Source: ANME-2 cluster archaeon (GTDB lineage: Archaea; Halobacteriota; Methanosarcinia; Methanosarcinales; Methanocomedenaceae). From it: 42,282 nt of DNA. The position numbers and the translations under genes are program-made. The notes under the pieces were generated by a model. It did no database searches. It saw only the letters and a list, made by a program, of their open reading frames with translations, and had not been told where the DNA came from. This document shows, in pieces, positions 16,750 through 25,947 of the stretch (position 1 is the first letter of the stretch; each line of letters starts with the position of its first letter). The DNA lies in assembly GCA_019429385.1 (NCBI GenBank), contig JAHYIS010000024.1, positions 1 through 42,282 of the forward strand. Reading direction: 5' to 3'.

Positions 16750-17505
16750 CTACCTGAGTTCACCCAGTTCATCATGCAGGGTGACCACGCCACCTATTAT
16801 GGTAATGGCCGGAGCCTTGACGCCTCTTTCCTCTGCCAGTTTGACAATGTTTTCCAGCGTACCTACTGTGGTCCTCTGGTCGGGCCGGGTTCCCCGCTCG
16901 ATAAGTGCCACCGGGGTTGCAGGGTCTTTGCCATACTTCATCAGTTCATTCACGTTTCTGGGCAGCATGCTGACTCCCATCAGGATGACTATGGTTCCGC
17001 TGAACTTTGCCAGTGCGTCCCAGTCAAGGGCCGAATCTTCCTTTGTGGGGTCTTCATGCCCTGTGATAAATGTCACCATACTGGCATGGTCCCTGTGGGT
17101 AACAGGTATGCCTGCATAGGCCGGTGCCGCAATTGCAGATGTGATGCCGGGCACGATTTCAACTTCTATGCCATCTCGTACCAGCACCTGCGCTTCCTCG
17201 CCGCCACGTCCGAATACATAGGGGTCGCCGCCTTTCAACCTGACCACCATCTTTCCCTCTTTAGCTTTATCCACCAGTACCTGGTTGATCTGCTCCTGTT
17301 TGAGAGTGTGGCTGCCTGCATATTTGCCGGCATCTATCTTTTCCGCGTTTTTTGGCATGCTGGCCAGGATCTGCTCTCCGGGAAGCTGGTCATATACTAT
17401 GACCTCGGCCTCGTCTATGAGCCTGCGTGCTTTTAGCGTGAGCAGTTCCGGGTCACCCGGACCGCTGCCTACAAGGTATACCTTACCCAGTTTTTTGCTG
17501 TTCAT
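16750..17505 (-). CDS. cobA: Uroporphyrinogen-III C-methyltransferase (SUMT)
   Basis: 251 residues. The enzyme methylates uroporphyrinogen III at C2 and C7 to precorrin-2, the branch point to siroheme, heme and cobalamin in archaea. Motifs: VGSGPGDPELLTLKA at the N-terminus, RLKGGDPYVFGRGGEEA, and VPGITSAIAAPAYAGIPVTH, all conserved in the SUMT family. It is a single-domain enzyme, not the CysG fusion. It sits between hemC and hemD, consistent with the order of reactions. Confidence 0.95.
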   Translation of the reverse strand: MNSKKLGKVYLVGSGPGDPELLTLKARRLIDEAEVIVYDQLPGEQILASMPKNAEKIDAGKYAGSHTLKQEQINQVLVDKAKEGKMVVRLKGGDPYVFGRGGEEAQVLVRDGIEVEIVPGITSAIAAPAYAGIPVTHRDHASMVTFITGHEDPTKEDSALDWDALAKFSGTIVILMGVSMLPRNVNELMKYGKDPATPVALIERGTRPDQRTTVGTLENIVKLAEERGVKAPAITIIGGVVTLHDELGELR

Positions 17506-17541
17506 ATGTTAGTCTCCGATGTATGCACTCATGAATTGAAC

Positions 17542-18468
17542 TCAATTGAATTTCCGACCATTTGATAACATTTCTACCGCCTCACTGACCAGTTCGGCGC
17601 CTCCCTGCTCAACAATTTGATGACCCAACCGTTTTGCTTCTTCCTCACACCTATCAAGAGGCACAACCTCGTCCACTTTGACAAACCTGTCGCCTTCCAG
17701 TGACAGCACCTCAGCCCGTATCCTCATACCACTGCCCACCCTGGTAGCAAAAGCGGCAATAGGCACCAGACAGCCCCCCCCAAGGATTCCAATTACAATA
17801 CGCTCAAGCCGGGTCTCAAGATTCGTGGGAGGATGGTCCAGCAGCGATACGGCTTTGTGGCCTTCAGTATCCTTTGGCGTCACCACCACAATGGTCCCCT
17901 GGTTGGCGGACGGGCAGAAATTATCAGGGTCAAGCTGCACCACGTCCAGTTCCCAGCCCATACGCTGCAGTCCGGCCTCTGCCAGCAGGATACCATCATA
18001 CTGACCTTCCTCAAGTTTTCGGCGGCGGGTATTGATATTACCCCGCAGGTCCTGAATATTCAGGTCGGGCCTGTATCTAAGAAGCTGGGCGCGCCTGCGC
18101 ATACTTGTGGTGCCGATGATAGCCCCTTCAGGCAGTTCATCCAGCGTGGAACCGTCGTTCGTCAGCAACACATCCAGGGGCGAATCACGTTCCAGTACGG
18201 CAGCGATGGCCAGTTTATCAGGTCGCTCCGTGGGGATGTCCTTCATGCTGTGGACCGCGATATCGATCTCGCCTTCCAGCATCCTGTCATCCAGTTCGCG
18301 CACGAATGCACCCACTCCCGGCACCTCGTGCAGGGGGCGGTCAGTGAAGGCATCACCGCTTGTCTTTATGATCTTGCGCCTGGTATCAAATCCGCGCTCC
18401 TTTAGCATAGCAGCTACCTTGTCTGCCTGCGCCAGGGCCAGGGCACTTCCCCGTGTACCGATTATCAT
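17542..18468 (-). CDS. hemC: Porphobilinogen deaminase (hydroxymethylbilane synthase)
   Basis: 308 residues. HemC joins four porphobilinogens into hydroxymethylbilane using a covalent dipyrromethane cofactor. Motifs: IIGTRGSALALAQ at the N-terminus, AVHSMKDIPTE, TTSMRRRAQLL, and the cofactor-attachment loop GGGCLVPIAAFA. The ATG comes 3 bases after the hemL stop, so the two genes are probably coupled. Confidence 0.96.
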   Translation of the reverse strand: MIIGTRGSALALAQADKVAAMLKERGFDTRRKIIKTSGDAFTDRPLHEVPGVGAFVRELDDRMLEGEIDIAVHSMKDIPTERPDKLAIAAVLERDSPLDVLLTNDGSTLDELPEGAIIGTTSMRRRAQLLRYRPDLNIQDLRGNINTRRRKLEEGQYDGILLAEAGLQRMGWELDVVQLDPDNFCPSANQGTIVVVTPKDTEGHKAVSLLDHPPTNLETRLERIVIGILGGGCLVPIAAFATRVGSGMRIRAEVLSLEGDRFVKVDEVVPLDRCEEEAKRLGHQIVEQGGAELVSEAVEMLSNGRKFN

Positions 18469-18471
18469 TGC

Positions 18472-19740
18472 TCAGGGCCTCAGGTTCTCTTCATATGCCT
18501 TGAGGGTGGCATCAATATCTTCATCAGTATGTGCAGCGGACAGGAAATTGGTCTCGAACTGCGACGGTGGCAGGAACACGCCGCTATCGAGCATCCTGTG
18601 GAAGAAATTAAAGTAACCTTCCTTATCACAGTTCAAAGCTTCCTGGTAATTGGCAGGCATCTCGCCAAAGAACACCTTGAACATAGAACCTACACCGCTG
18701 ACATTGTAGTCCAGTCCCAGGTCGTTCACGGTATCCCGCAACATGGCGCGCAGGCCGTCTGATTTCTGGTTCACCTTTTCGTGTACCTTCTCTTTTTCAA
18801 GCACGTCAAGAGTGGCAAGTGAAGCTGCCAGTGACAATGGGTGTCCGTTAAAGGTCCCTGCCTGATACACTTTACCGGCAGGTGATATGTGTTGCATAAT
18901 ATCACGGCGACCGCCTATCACACCAATCGGAAGACCACCTCCCACTATCTTGCCCAGTGTGGTCAGGTCGGGTGAAACATTGTAATATTCCTGTGCACCT
19001 CCCATGGCAAGCCTGAACCCCGTTATCACTTCATCAAAGATGAGCAGGACATCATTCTCTTTCGTTACTTTCCTTACCTGTTCCAGATAACCTTCTTCAG
19101 GAAGGATCGGGCCGATATTACCCATGACAGGTTCCATGATGAGGGCTGCCACCTCGCCATTATATCCATCTATGGCTTCAACAATGGCATCAATATCATT
19201 GTATGGGACCTGCAGGGTATGCTTCGTGAAGTCCCTGGGAACACCCAGAGAATCCGGTGCACCCTGCGTGGTCGCACCGCTCCCTGCCTTTACCAGGACC
19301 GCATCATGGGCTCCATGGAACCCGCCCTCTATCTTGATGATCTTGTTCTTGCCCGTATAACCCCTGGCTGCCCGGATAGCTCCCATAGTGGCCTCAGTAC
19401 CGGTCGACACGAACCTGACCATATCGATACTGAAATAATTGTCACAGATACGTTCTGCAAGTTTCACTTCCATTTCGGTAGGCGTCCCGTAGAGCCAGCC
19501 CTGGTCCAACTGGGCACGGATGGCTTCCTTGATAGCCGGATGGTTGTGTCCCAGCATAAGTGGCCCGTATCCCAGACAATAATCGATGTACGTATTACCG
19601 TCAACATCAGTGAGTTTTGAGCCGTCGGCACTTTTTGTGTAGAACGGGTACGGGTTTATTGCCCTTACCGGGCTGCTTACTCCGCCGGGGAGCAGGTCCT
19701 TTGCTTTGCTGAACAATTGTTTCGATTTTTCGCGCTTCAT
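18472..19740 (-). CDS. hemL: Glutamate-1-semialdehyde 2,1-aminomutase
   Basis: 422 residues. HemL isomerises glutamate-1-semialdehyde to 5-aminolevulinate with PLP. Landmarks: [12 protein letters not shown] near the N-terminus, [26 protein letters not shown] and the PLP-lysine region [14 protein letters not shown] use the internal ATG ([10 protein letters not shown]), since the ten residues upstream are not family-like. It is the first gene of the heme cluster; hemA and hemB are not in the window. Confidence 0.95.
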   Translation of the reverse strand: MKREKSKQLFSKAKDLLPGGVSSPVRAINPYPFYTKSADGSKLTDVDGNTYIDYCLGYGPLMLGHNHPAIKEAIRAQLDQGWLYGTPTEMEVKLAERICDNYFSIDMVRFVSTGTEATMGAIRAARGYTGKNKIIKIEGGFHGAHDAVLVKAGSGATTQGAPDSLGVPRDFTKHTLQVPYNDIDAIVEAIDGYNGEVAALIMEPVMGNIGPILPEEGYLEQVRKVTKENDVLLIFDEVITGFRLAMGGAQEYYNVSPDLTTLGKIVGGGLPIGVIGGRRDIMQHISPAGKVYQAGTFNGHPLSLAASLATLDVLEKEKVHEKVNQKSDGLRAMLRDTVNDLGLDYNVSGVGSMFKVFFGEMPANYQEALNCDKEGYFNFFHRMLDSGVFLPPSQFETNFLSAAHTDEDIDATLKAYEENLRP

Positions 19741-19820
19741 ATGAAATACCACAGGAATGTAGATAACCAAATATTTTTTCTATTGATTCTTTTACAGAAC
19801 TATGCTCCTAAAATGATAGT

Positions 19821-19839
19821 TTATACATATATTATATTC
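19821..19839 (-). promoter_or_regulatory. Candidate TATA region for the heme operon
   Basis: On the minus strand this AT-only stretch reads ATATAATATATGTATAA, about 80-100 bases before hemL. It is the strongest TATA-like element in the gap between queH and hemL. The exact box is not certain. Confidence 0.35.
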
Positions 19840-19923
19840 GCAGAATACATTCCAAATCTTTTTCATCGATTTGTTGTACAGATTAATCTCGTACTACTGG
19901 CAGGATTATGAATATTGTCACGC

Positions 19924-20463
19924 TCATTTCTCTACTAATTTTCGGTAATACCTGTCCTTTTCACTAAAGATACATCCGCAATAAGGTTGGCGGTACAGTT
20001 CCAGGTCCCTGCACAGCTGGTAGGTTTCCTTATACCCGGGACGGTAATCCCGGTAAAAAAAATCCACCCCGTATTCTGATGCAAGACCCTCGCCGATATC
20101 TTTTATCATCTCATGTTTCTGGTAAGGGGAAATGAGCAAGGTAGACGTGTACACAGGAATGCCCATGTCAGATGCCTGTCTGGCTGCTGCCTCCAGCCTG
20201 AGGGTGTAGCAGAGGTGGCACCTGTCTTCCACTTCAAACGCCTGTTTTATAAATTCTTCAAGCATGTACTCATCACGGTACACCACATCCAGTTTCACGA
20301 CCTCAGCATACTGCTGCAGTGTCTCCAGCCGGCGACGGTACTCGGTGAATGGATGGATGTTGGGATTATAGAAATAGCCTACCGGCTCGAAACCTTCGTC
20401 CCGCAGTGCCCGTACCGTATAGGTGGCGCAGGGGGCACAGCATATGTGGAGCAGCATTTCCAT
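19924..20463 (-). CDS. queH: QueH-family epoxyqueuosine reductase (DUF208)
   Basis: 179 residues. QueH reduces epoxyqueuosine in tRNA to queuosine in bacteria that lack QueG. The metal-binding cysteines are in place: HICCAPC at the N-terminus, RCHLCY in the middle and YCGCIFSE near the end. I chose the second ATG (MEMLLHICC), which has GGTGAA about 7 bases upstream; an ATG 27 bases earlier is possible. It is divergent from nrdJ. Archaea normally make archaeosine rather than queuosine, so the substrate in this organism is an open question. Confidence 0.82.
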   Translation of the reverse strand: MEMLLHICCAPCATYTVRALRDEGFEPVGYFYNPNIHPFTEYRRRLETLQQYAEVVKLDVVYRDEYMLEEFIKQAFEVEDRCHLCYTLRLEAAARQASDMGIPVYTSTLLISPYQKHEMIKDIGEGLASEYGVDFFYRDYRPGYKETYQLCRDLELYRQPYCGCIFSEKDRYYRKLVEK

Positions 20464-20571
20464 GTTCAGTTCACCAACGTTAATATTCATTGGAACCGAA
20501 TTATATACTATTGTATTGTGGGCAATATAGGAATTATTGCATTATGGCTATTATTGCGGGGTTGGTAACTA

Positions 20572-22311
20572 TTGGAACTCTCTGATAATGCACAAAAGGT
20601 GCTAAGGCGCAGGTACCTGCTAAAAGATGAACATGGCAATGTCACTGAAACGCCTGAGGAAATGTTTTGCAGGGTTGCCGGTTATGTGGCTTCTGCAGAT
20701 GACCTGTACGGGGACGTGACAGGTTCTGAAGAGGAATTTTACTCAATTATGTCCAATCTTGAATTCCTACCCAACTCTCCTACTCTTATGAACGCCGGTA
20801 CCCGCATCAAACAGCTTGCAGCCTGTTTTGTCCTGCCGGTCGGTGATTCCCTTGATGAGATATTCGAGACCCTGAAGAATGCAGCTATCATCCACCAGAG
20901 CGGCGGTGGTACGGGTTTTAGTTTTAGCAGGTTGCGGCCCAAAGGAGATATCGTTGGCAGTACCGGTGGGATTGCCAGCGGTCCGGTGTCATTTATGAAG
21001 GTATTCGATGCAGCAACCCAGGCCATCAAACAGGGAGGACGGAGGCGCGGTGCGAATATGGGTATCCTGAAGGTGGACCATCCCGATATTGTGGATTTTA
21101 TTTCGGTGAAGCACGAGCCCGGTGTGCTCACTAATTTCAATCTCTCTGTGGGAGTGTCCGATGCTTTCATGGATGCGGTTGAGGCAGGGCAGTCCTTCGG
21201 ACTGGTGAACCCCCGCAACGGTGAGGTCACAGCGTACAGGGATGCCATCGAGATATTCAAATTCATAGCAGCTTCGGCATGGGAGAGCGGTGAGCCGGGT
21301 CTGCTGTTCCTGGACCGTATCAACCGGGATAATCCTACCCCGGGGCTGGGAACAATTGAAGCCACCAATCCTTGTGGAGAACAGCCCCTTTTGCCTTATG
21401 AGGCCTGCAACCTGGGTTCAATAAACCTTGAAAGAATGGTTGATGGAGGCAACATTGATTATGATAAACTGGGCCGTACCGTGGATATTTCAGTGCGGTT
21501 CCTGGACAATGTAATAGACCTGGAGCAGTTCCCGCTTGAGAATATCGACCGGATGGTTAAGGGAAACAGGAAGATAGGGTTGGGTGTGATGGGGTTTGCA
21601 GACATGCTCATCTGTTTGGGTATTCCTTATAATTCTCCTGAGGCTGTGGAACGGGCTGAGGAGGTCATGACATTTTTGTGTAACCGGGCCGTACAGGCAT
21701 CCGAAGAGATTGCACAGCGCAGGGGTGTATTCGGAAATTTCAGTGGCAGTATTTATGATAGACCTGGCTGGCCAGCGGTGCGCAATTCCACGCGCATTAC
21801 CATTGCACCTACAGGTACCATTAGCATAATCGCAGGATGCAGCAGCGGTATCGAACCTATTTACGCCGTTTCGTATGTGAAGACCGTAATGGAAGGAGAG
21901 AAATTGATGTTCACCAATCCTCACTTCGAACAAATTGCAAGAAGTGAAGGATTCTATTCACCCAAACTGATGGAACGCATAGCCAGCGCCGGCTCCGTCA
22001 AGGGTATGCCTGAGGTTCCGGATGCTGTGCAACAGCTCTTCGTCACCTCCCACGATATGAGTTACGAATGGCATATCCGGCTGCAAGCCGCCTTCCAGAA
22101 ATATGCTGACAATGCAATTTCCAAGACAATCAATTTCAGGCATGATGCTACAAAGGAAGATGTAATCAGGGCTTTCAGGCTGGCATATACGCTGGGATGC
22201 AAGGGTATCACGGTGTACCGGGACCGCAGCCGCAGCGAACAGGTGCTGACCACGGTGGACGATGTGCTGCAGGATTGTGATTACTGCGGGGTTGTACTGA
22301 ACCCCACCTGA
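20572..22311 (+). CDS. nrdJ: Adenosylcobalamin-dependent (class II) ribonucleotide reductase
   Basis: 579 residues. The enzyme reduces ribonucleotides to deoxyribonucleotides with a B12-derived radical and no oxygen. Motifs: NSPTLMNAG, the first redox cysteine in LAACFVLP, the substrate loop HQSGGGTGFSFSRLR, the active-site segment NPCGEQPLLPYEACNLGS, and PTGTISIIAGCSSGIEP. A CDYCG motif at the extreme C-terminus would supply the shuttle cysteines. An in-frame stop just upstream leaves TTG as the only plausible start; GGGG stands about 14 bases before it. TTATATAC in the gap shared with queH is a likely TATA box. Confidence 0.95.
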   Translation: MELSDNAQKVLRRRYLLKDEHGNVTETPEEMFCRVAGYVASADDLYGDVTGSEEEFYSIMSNLEFLPNSPTLMNAGTRIKQLAACFVLPVGDSLDEIFETLKNAAIIHQSGGGTGFSFSRLRPKGDIVGSTGGIASGPVSFMKVFDAATQAIKQGGRRRGANMGILKVDHPDIVDFISVKHEPGVLTNFNLSVGVSDAFMDAVEAGQSFGLVNPRNGEVTAYRDAIEIFKFIAASAWESGEPGLLFLDRINRDNPTPGLGTIEATNPCGEQPLLPYEACNLGSINLERMVDGGNIDYDKLGRTVDISVRFLDNVIDLEQFPLENIDRMVKGNRKIGLGVMGFADMLICLGIPYNSPEAVERAEEVMTFLCNRAVQASEEIAQRRGVFGNFSGSIYDRPGWPAVRNSTRITIAPTGTISIIAGCSSGIEPIYAVSYVKTVMEGEKLMFTNPHFEQIARSEGFYSPKLMERIASAGSVKGMPEVPDAVQQLFVTSHDMSYEWHIRLQAAFQKYADNAISKTINFRHDATKEDVIRAFRLAYTLGCKGITVYRDRSRSEQVLTTVDDVLQDCDYCGVVLNPT

Positions 22312-22324
22312 AAAAAGACAAAAA

Positions 22325-22346
22325 CGAGGCCTACTTTTTGGCCTCG
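22325..22346. terminator. Hairpin after nrdJ
   Basis: A 7-bp stem, CGAGGCC/GGCCTCG, with an 8-base loop containing five T residues, 14 bases after the nrdJ stop. It also overlaps the end of a decayed minus-strand ORF. The position suggests a terminator or 3'-end stabiliser; archaeal terminators do not need hairpins, so the role is uncertain. Confidence 0.4.
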
Positions 22347-22570
22347 GCGTATGCCACTACGGTCTCTTTTACTCCCTACCCGAATGCAACCACTACTGCG
22401 AATCTCCAGGCCAGTGGTCCCAGGAATACAGAGAAGATACTGGTCCTGATCAGCATGGTATCAAGGGAAAGCAGGAATACCAACAGGAAAAGAAAACCTC
22501 TAAGAAGCGGCAGCATCATATCAGCTTCCTTTACATTCATCCCTTTCATGGCAGACTGTACATAATCCAT
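22331..22570 (-). pseudogene. Small two-helix membrane protein ORF with an in-frame TAG
   Basis: From the ATG, 64 codons run to a TAG at 22376-22378, and the same frame then continues for 14 more sensible codons (ending AYAEAKK) to a second TAG. The product is strongly hydrophobic from about residue 22, with two possible membrane helices (LRGFLFLLVFLLSL; PLAWRFAVVVAF). I do not recognise the family. The internal TAG may be a nonsense mutation (TGG to TAG would do it), or a recoded or pyrrolysine codon if the organism uses one. A rhodanese fragment just upstream suggests decay. Confidence 0.4.
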
Positions 22571-22704
22571 GAGGAAATCGATGACCAGTGACCTTTGGCA
22601 TAATCACTTGCAGTCCTGACATCTATTATTATGGTCCCAGTATCATCAATGCGGTCTTTCAGCATTTCCACACTGATCAGGTCCGGATTCGATTTTTTAC
22701 CCAT
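22546..22704 (-). pseudogene. Truncated rhodanese-domain gene
   Basis: 52 codons. The N-terminus reads like the start of a rhodanese domain: LISVEMLKD, then TIIIDVRTASDYAKGH, the conserved D-V-R...Y..G-H block. After the GH, where IPGA(I/V) is expected, the frame gives unrelated residues and stops; the active-site cysteine loop is missing. AAGGGG stands about 9 bases before the ATG, so the remnant may still be translated. Most likely a deletion relic. Confidence 0.55.
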
Positions 22705-23217
22705 TTTCAAACCCCTTTTTCGCTATTTCACACAGACCATATTTTAGTCCCTTGTATACCCCTATTCACTCGATCTCAAGTGGTTCTTTTCGTGGCAACT
22801 GCCTTTTGAACTCATCTTGTTCATCCAGTCTGGATCTTCGAACAGGGCATATACGACCCCCATCAACTAACATTATTACATGTATCATTCTTCTTCATAT
22901 TTTTTTCTCTTTGGTGGCTTTTTCTGCTGGCATTCAAATGAATACGTGAACATTCATACATTAAATAGTATGAATTAGACAAAATAATTACATCTTAGCA
23001 GAAGATGTACAAACTCATCTCACTCTGAAAAAAGAAATTTTTAACAAGGGAGTCCTGCCTCAACTTTGAACTATATACCAGATTAATCCACCCAATGTTG
23101 AGGTATTCTGTTATCAGTTAATACAATTCAGACCAATTATTTAGTTTAACGAAGTGTGTATTATATGGACAAAATATTTAACTACGGTATAAACATTACA
23201 TCAAAAGGGTGAGTACC
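22705..23217. other. Gene-poor stretch upstream of pstS
   Basis: About 500 bases with no convincing gene. A 40-codon minus-strand frame (beginning MIHVIMLVDGGRICP) and a plus-strand frame of similar size exist, without clear ribosome sites or family likeness. The right half is AT-rich and carries TATA-like elements for pstS: TTATATGG near 23161 and AAATATTTAA near 23172. A phosphate-responsive operator may lie here, but I see no obvious dyad. Confidence 0.5.
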
Positions 23218-24129
23218 ATGAATAAATACTTCCGAATCCTGGCACTTGTAGTGATAACTTCCTTTACCTTTGGATGCACCGGCCAGCCGCCCGGTGAATC
23301 TCTGGATATCAAAGGTTCGGACACTCTTGTCCAGCTGGTTGCAGATATGGCCCAAACCTATATGGAAAATAATCAGGGGACTGATGTATTGGTCACCGGC
23401 GGTGGTTCCGGCACAGGCATCGCAGCTTTGATAAACGGTGAGATCGATATTGCCATCTCGTCCCGCTCAATAACGACAACAGAAATTGATACAGCCAGGA
23501 AGAAGGGTATTGAGCCCTGGGAATTCATCATTGCCAGGGACGGACTGGCCGTGATTGTGAATTCGGACAATCAGCTCAAAAACCTCACACTGGAACAGAT
23601 AGGAGCTATCTACAGGGGCGATATCACCAACTGGAACCAGCTCGGTGGTGCTGACCTGGAGATAACACTGTACGGCAGGCAGAGCACATCAGGTACATAC
23701 GAGTTCTTCCTGGAGCACGTGGTTAACTGGCAGCAGACCCGGAAAAATGATTATTCTCCCAAAATGCGCAATATGGAAGGTAACAAGGCAATAGCAGATG
23801 CAATTACCGCTGACCCCTCAGGCATAGGATATATAGGGATAGGTTATGTTACTGATAAAATACAGGTAATTTCTGTAGCCAGGGACACCTCGTCAGAATA
23901 TATTTCCCCGCTGGAGGAGAACAATATCGAGAACGACCTGTACCCCATAACCAGACCCCTGTTCCAGTACACCAGCGGAAAACCTGATAAGGACAGTCTG
24001 CTGTATGCTTTTATCAGGTTCGAACTGAGTGAATCAGGACAGGATATCGTACGACGTTCCGGATTCTATCCAATAAATAAGGATGACAGGGCACAGAACC
24101 AGGACAAAATTTCAGACATAGAAGGGTAA
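23218..24129 (+). CDS. pstS: Phosphate-binding lipoprotein PstS
   Basis: 303 residues. PstS captures phosphate outside the membrane for the PstCAB importer. It has a lipoprotein signal with Cys20 (TFGC), then IKGSDTLVQLV, the phosphate loop TGGGSGTGIAAL, and RQSTSGTYEFF, which matches the second phosphate-binding segment. I use the ATG preceded by GGGTGA at 6-11 bases rather than an in-frame GTG inside that site. First gene of pstSCAB-phoU. Confidence 0.95.
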   Translation: MNKYFRILALVVITSFTFGCTGQPPGESLDIKGSDTLVQLVADMAQTYMENNQGTDVLVTGGGSGTGIAALINGEIDIAISSRSITTTEIDTARKKGIEPWEFIIARDGLAVIVNSDNQLKNLTLEQIGAIYRGDITNWNQLGGADLEITLYGRQSTSGTYEFFLEHVVNWQQTRKNDYSPKMRNMEGNKAIADAITADPSGIGYIGIGYVTDKIQVISVARDTSSEYISPLEENNIENDLYPITRPLFQYTSGKPDKDSLLYAFIRFELSESGQDIVRRSGFYPINKDDRAQNQDKISDIEG

Positions 24130-24193
24130 CACCCCAATATTTTTCTAAAATGCAGCACATAGCTGGAAATAACATCTCCATGGGTTAGGGGGG

Positions 24194-25099
24194 ATAACAG
24201 TTACTAAAGGTTCTATACAATTCAGACAAAAAATAAAAGAAAGGCTCATTGCATGGTTCTTCGCAATAAACGGCATATCCACCATAGTCTTAGTCCTTGG
24301 CATCTTTATATTTCTTGCACTCACCGGGCTGCAGGCATTTACCCAGATCTCCCCTTTAGAGTTCTTTTTCAGTACAGACTGGAATCCAACATCCTATGTA
24401 CAGCCCAGCTGGGGCATTCTGTCGCTGGTGGTGGGGACCCTCTATATCGCCGGTTTCTCCCTCATCATTGCCGTACCCCTTGGTGTGGCGTGTGCCATAT
24501 ATCTTGCACAGATCGCATCACCTTCGGTCAGGGAACTGCTAAAGCCTGCCATAGAGATGATCGCAGCCCTTCCCAGCGTGGTATTGGGGCTGCTGGGGCT
24601 GTTAGTACTTGCCCCGGCAGTTGCAGATTTTTTCGGACTGAGCAATGGACTGAATGCATTCACAGCATCCATACTGGTAGCCATAATGGCCCTTCCCACC
24701 ATAATTAGCCTCTCAGAGGATGCCATAACCTCGGTACCAAAAGGATATACTGAGGCCAGCCTGGCCCTGGGTGCCAACAATTGGCAGACCATCAGAAATG
24801 TGGTGGTACCATCTGCCATGTCAGGTATCATAGCTGCTGTCATGTTGGGACTGGGGCGTGTGGTGGGTGAGACCATGGTGGTGCTTATGGTGGCTGGGAA
24901 TGCCAGGGCTTTTCCTGCCGGTTTTTTTGACCCGGTCCGTCCCATGACTGCAACCATCGCTATAGAGATCAAGGAAGTGGTCGTGGGAGACCTGCATTAC
25001 CAGGCACTGTATGCTGTGGGTCTGGTGCTCTTTGTCATGACTTTTATTGTGAACTTTGCAGCAGACCTCTATCTACACAGGCAGGAGGGGAAGATGTGA
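24194..25099 (+). CDS. pstC: Phosphate ABC transporter permease PstC (non-standard or lost start codon)
   Basis: The family-like reading frame is open from just after a TAA at 24170 to the stop, about 300 codons, the usual PstC length. The N-terminal part includes the first membrane helix (ISTIVLVLGIFIFLAL) and the SPLEFFFSTDWNP periplasmic segment. Yet no ATG, GTG or TTG occurs in this frame before the GTG at 24428, which would delete that helix. AGGGGGG at 24187-24193 looks like the ribosome site, so translation may begin at a rare codon such as the ATA used here as boundary; otherwise the start has been mutated or the sequence has an error. PstC pairs with PstA to form the phosphate channel. 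Confidence 0.8.
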   Translation: MTVTKGSIQFRQKIKERLIAWFFAINGISTIVLVLGIFIFLALTGLQAFTQISPLEFFFSTDWNPTSYVQPSWGILSLVVGTLYIAGFSLIIAVPLGVACAIYLAQIASPSVRELLKPAIEMIAALPSVVLGLLGLLVLAPAVADFFGLSNGLNAFTASILVAIMALPTIISLSEDAITSVPKGYTEASLALGANNWQTIRNVVVPSAMSGIIAAVMLGLGRVVGETMVVLMVAGNARAFPAGFFDPVRPMTATIAIEIKEVVVGDLHYQALYAVGLVLFVMTFIVNFAADLYLHRQEGKM

Positions 25100-25947
25100 A
25101 GAACCACGTTAAACAGAAACTGTATTTCAACCTTTTCCGGCTCACTGGCCTTGTCAGCCTGGGGATCCTTGTAATAGTGCTACTCTATATTACATACCTG
25201 GGATCAGGGGTCATAAGTTTTCGTTTTCTCACCCAACAGTGGGTGAACCGCGATATTACAGCCGGCGGGATCTACCCTGCCATCGTGGGAACTTTTTATC
25301 TGGGACTGGGGGTGGCAGTGTTCAGTATACCTGTAGGAGTAGCCTGTGCTGTCTATCTAAATGAATACGCAGGCCATTCATTCCTGGTCCGGATGATCAA
25401 GCTGGCCATTCGAAATCTGGCAGGAGTGCCATCCATTATCTACGGGTTGTTCGGGTTCGCAGTATTTGTCCAGATGCTGAATTTTGGGACCTCTATCATT
25501 GCAGCCTCACTTACCCTCTCAGGTATGACTATCCCCTGGGTGATCACTGCCAGTGAAGAATCCCTGAAAACTGTACCCCAGTCTTTTCGGGACGGCGCAT
25601 ATGCTCTGGGTGCCAGCAGATGGCAGGCCGTTCGCACGAATGTGCTGCCCTATGCAGCATCGGGCATGATCACAGGTTCTATTATCGGACTGGCCCGGGC
25701 TATGGGTGAAACCGCACCCATTATCGTGGTTGGGGCAACCTTTTATATGCGGGGACTGCCCAATTCTCCCTTTGATAAGTTCATGGCCCTGCCGTATCAC
25801 CTGTTCATCCTTACCACCCAGCATGTTCACCCCCAGGCCCAGGCATATGCGGCAGGCACGGCACTGGTGCTGGTGGTGTTGATATTTTCCATGTCATTCA
25901 TTGCAATGTTTGTTCGATACAGGTACAGGAATAGGAAGGACTGGTAG
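25096..25947 (+). CDS. pstA: Phosphate ABC transporter permease PstA
   Basis: 283 residues, about six membrane helices, with the family pattern TAGGIYPAIVGTFYLG and the EAA loop (DGAYALGASRWQAV). It starts with GTG and overlaps the pstC stop by 4 bases (GTGA), a sign of translational coupling. With PstC it forms the membrane channel. Confidence 0.94.
   Translation: MKNHVKQKLYFNLFRLTGLVSLGILVIVLLYITYLGSGVISFRFLTQQWVNRDITAGGIYPAIVGTFYLGLGVAVFSIPVGVACAVYLNEYAGHSFLVRMIKLAIRNLAGVPSIIYGLFGFAVFVQMLNFGTSIIAASLTLSGMTIPWVITASEESLKTVPQSFRDGAYALGASRWQAVRTNVLPYAASGMITGSIIGLARAMGETAPIIVVGATFYMRGLPNSPFDKFMALPYHLFILTTQHVHPQAQAYAAGTALVLVVLIFSMSFIAMFVRYRYRNRKDW

Noticed and set aside
24253-24708. A 151-codon plus-strand frame starting with ATG at the beginning of pstC
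   Set aside because: Its product is rich in His, Ser and Cys without family likeness, while the overlapping frame encodes the expected PstC helices.
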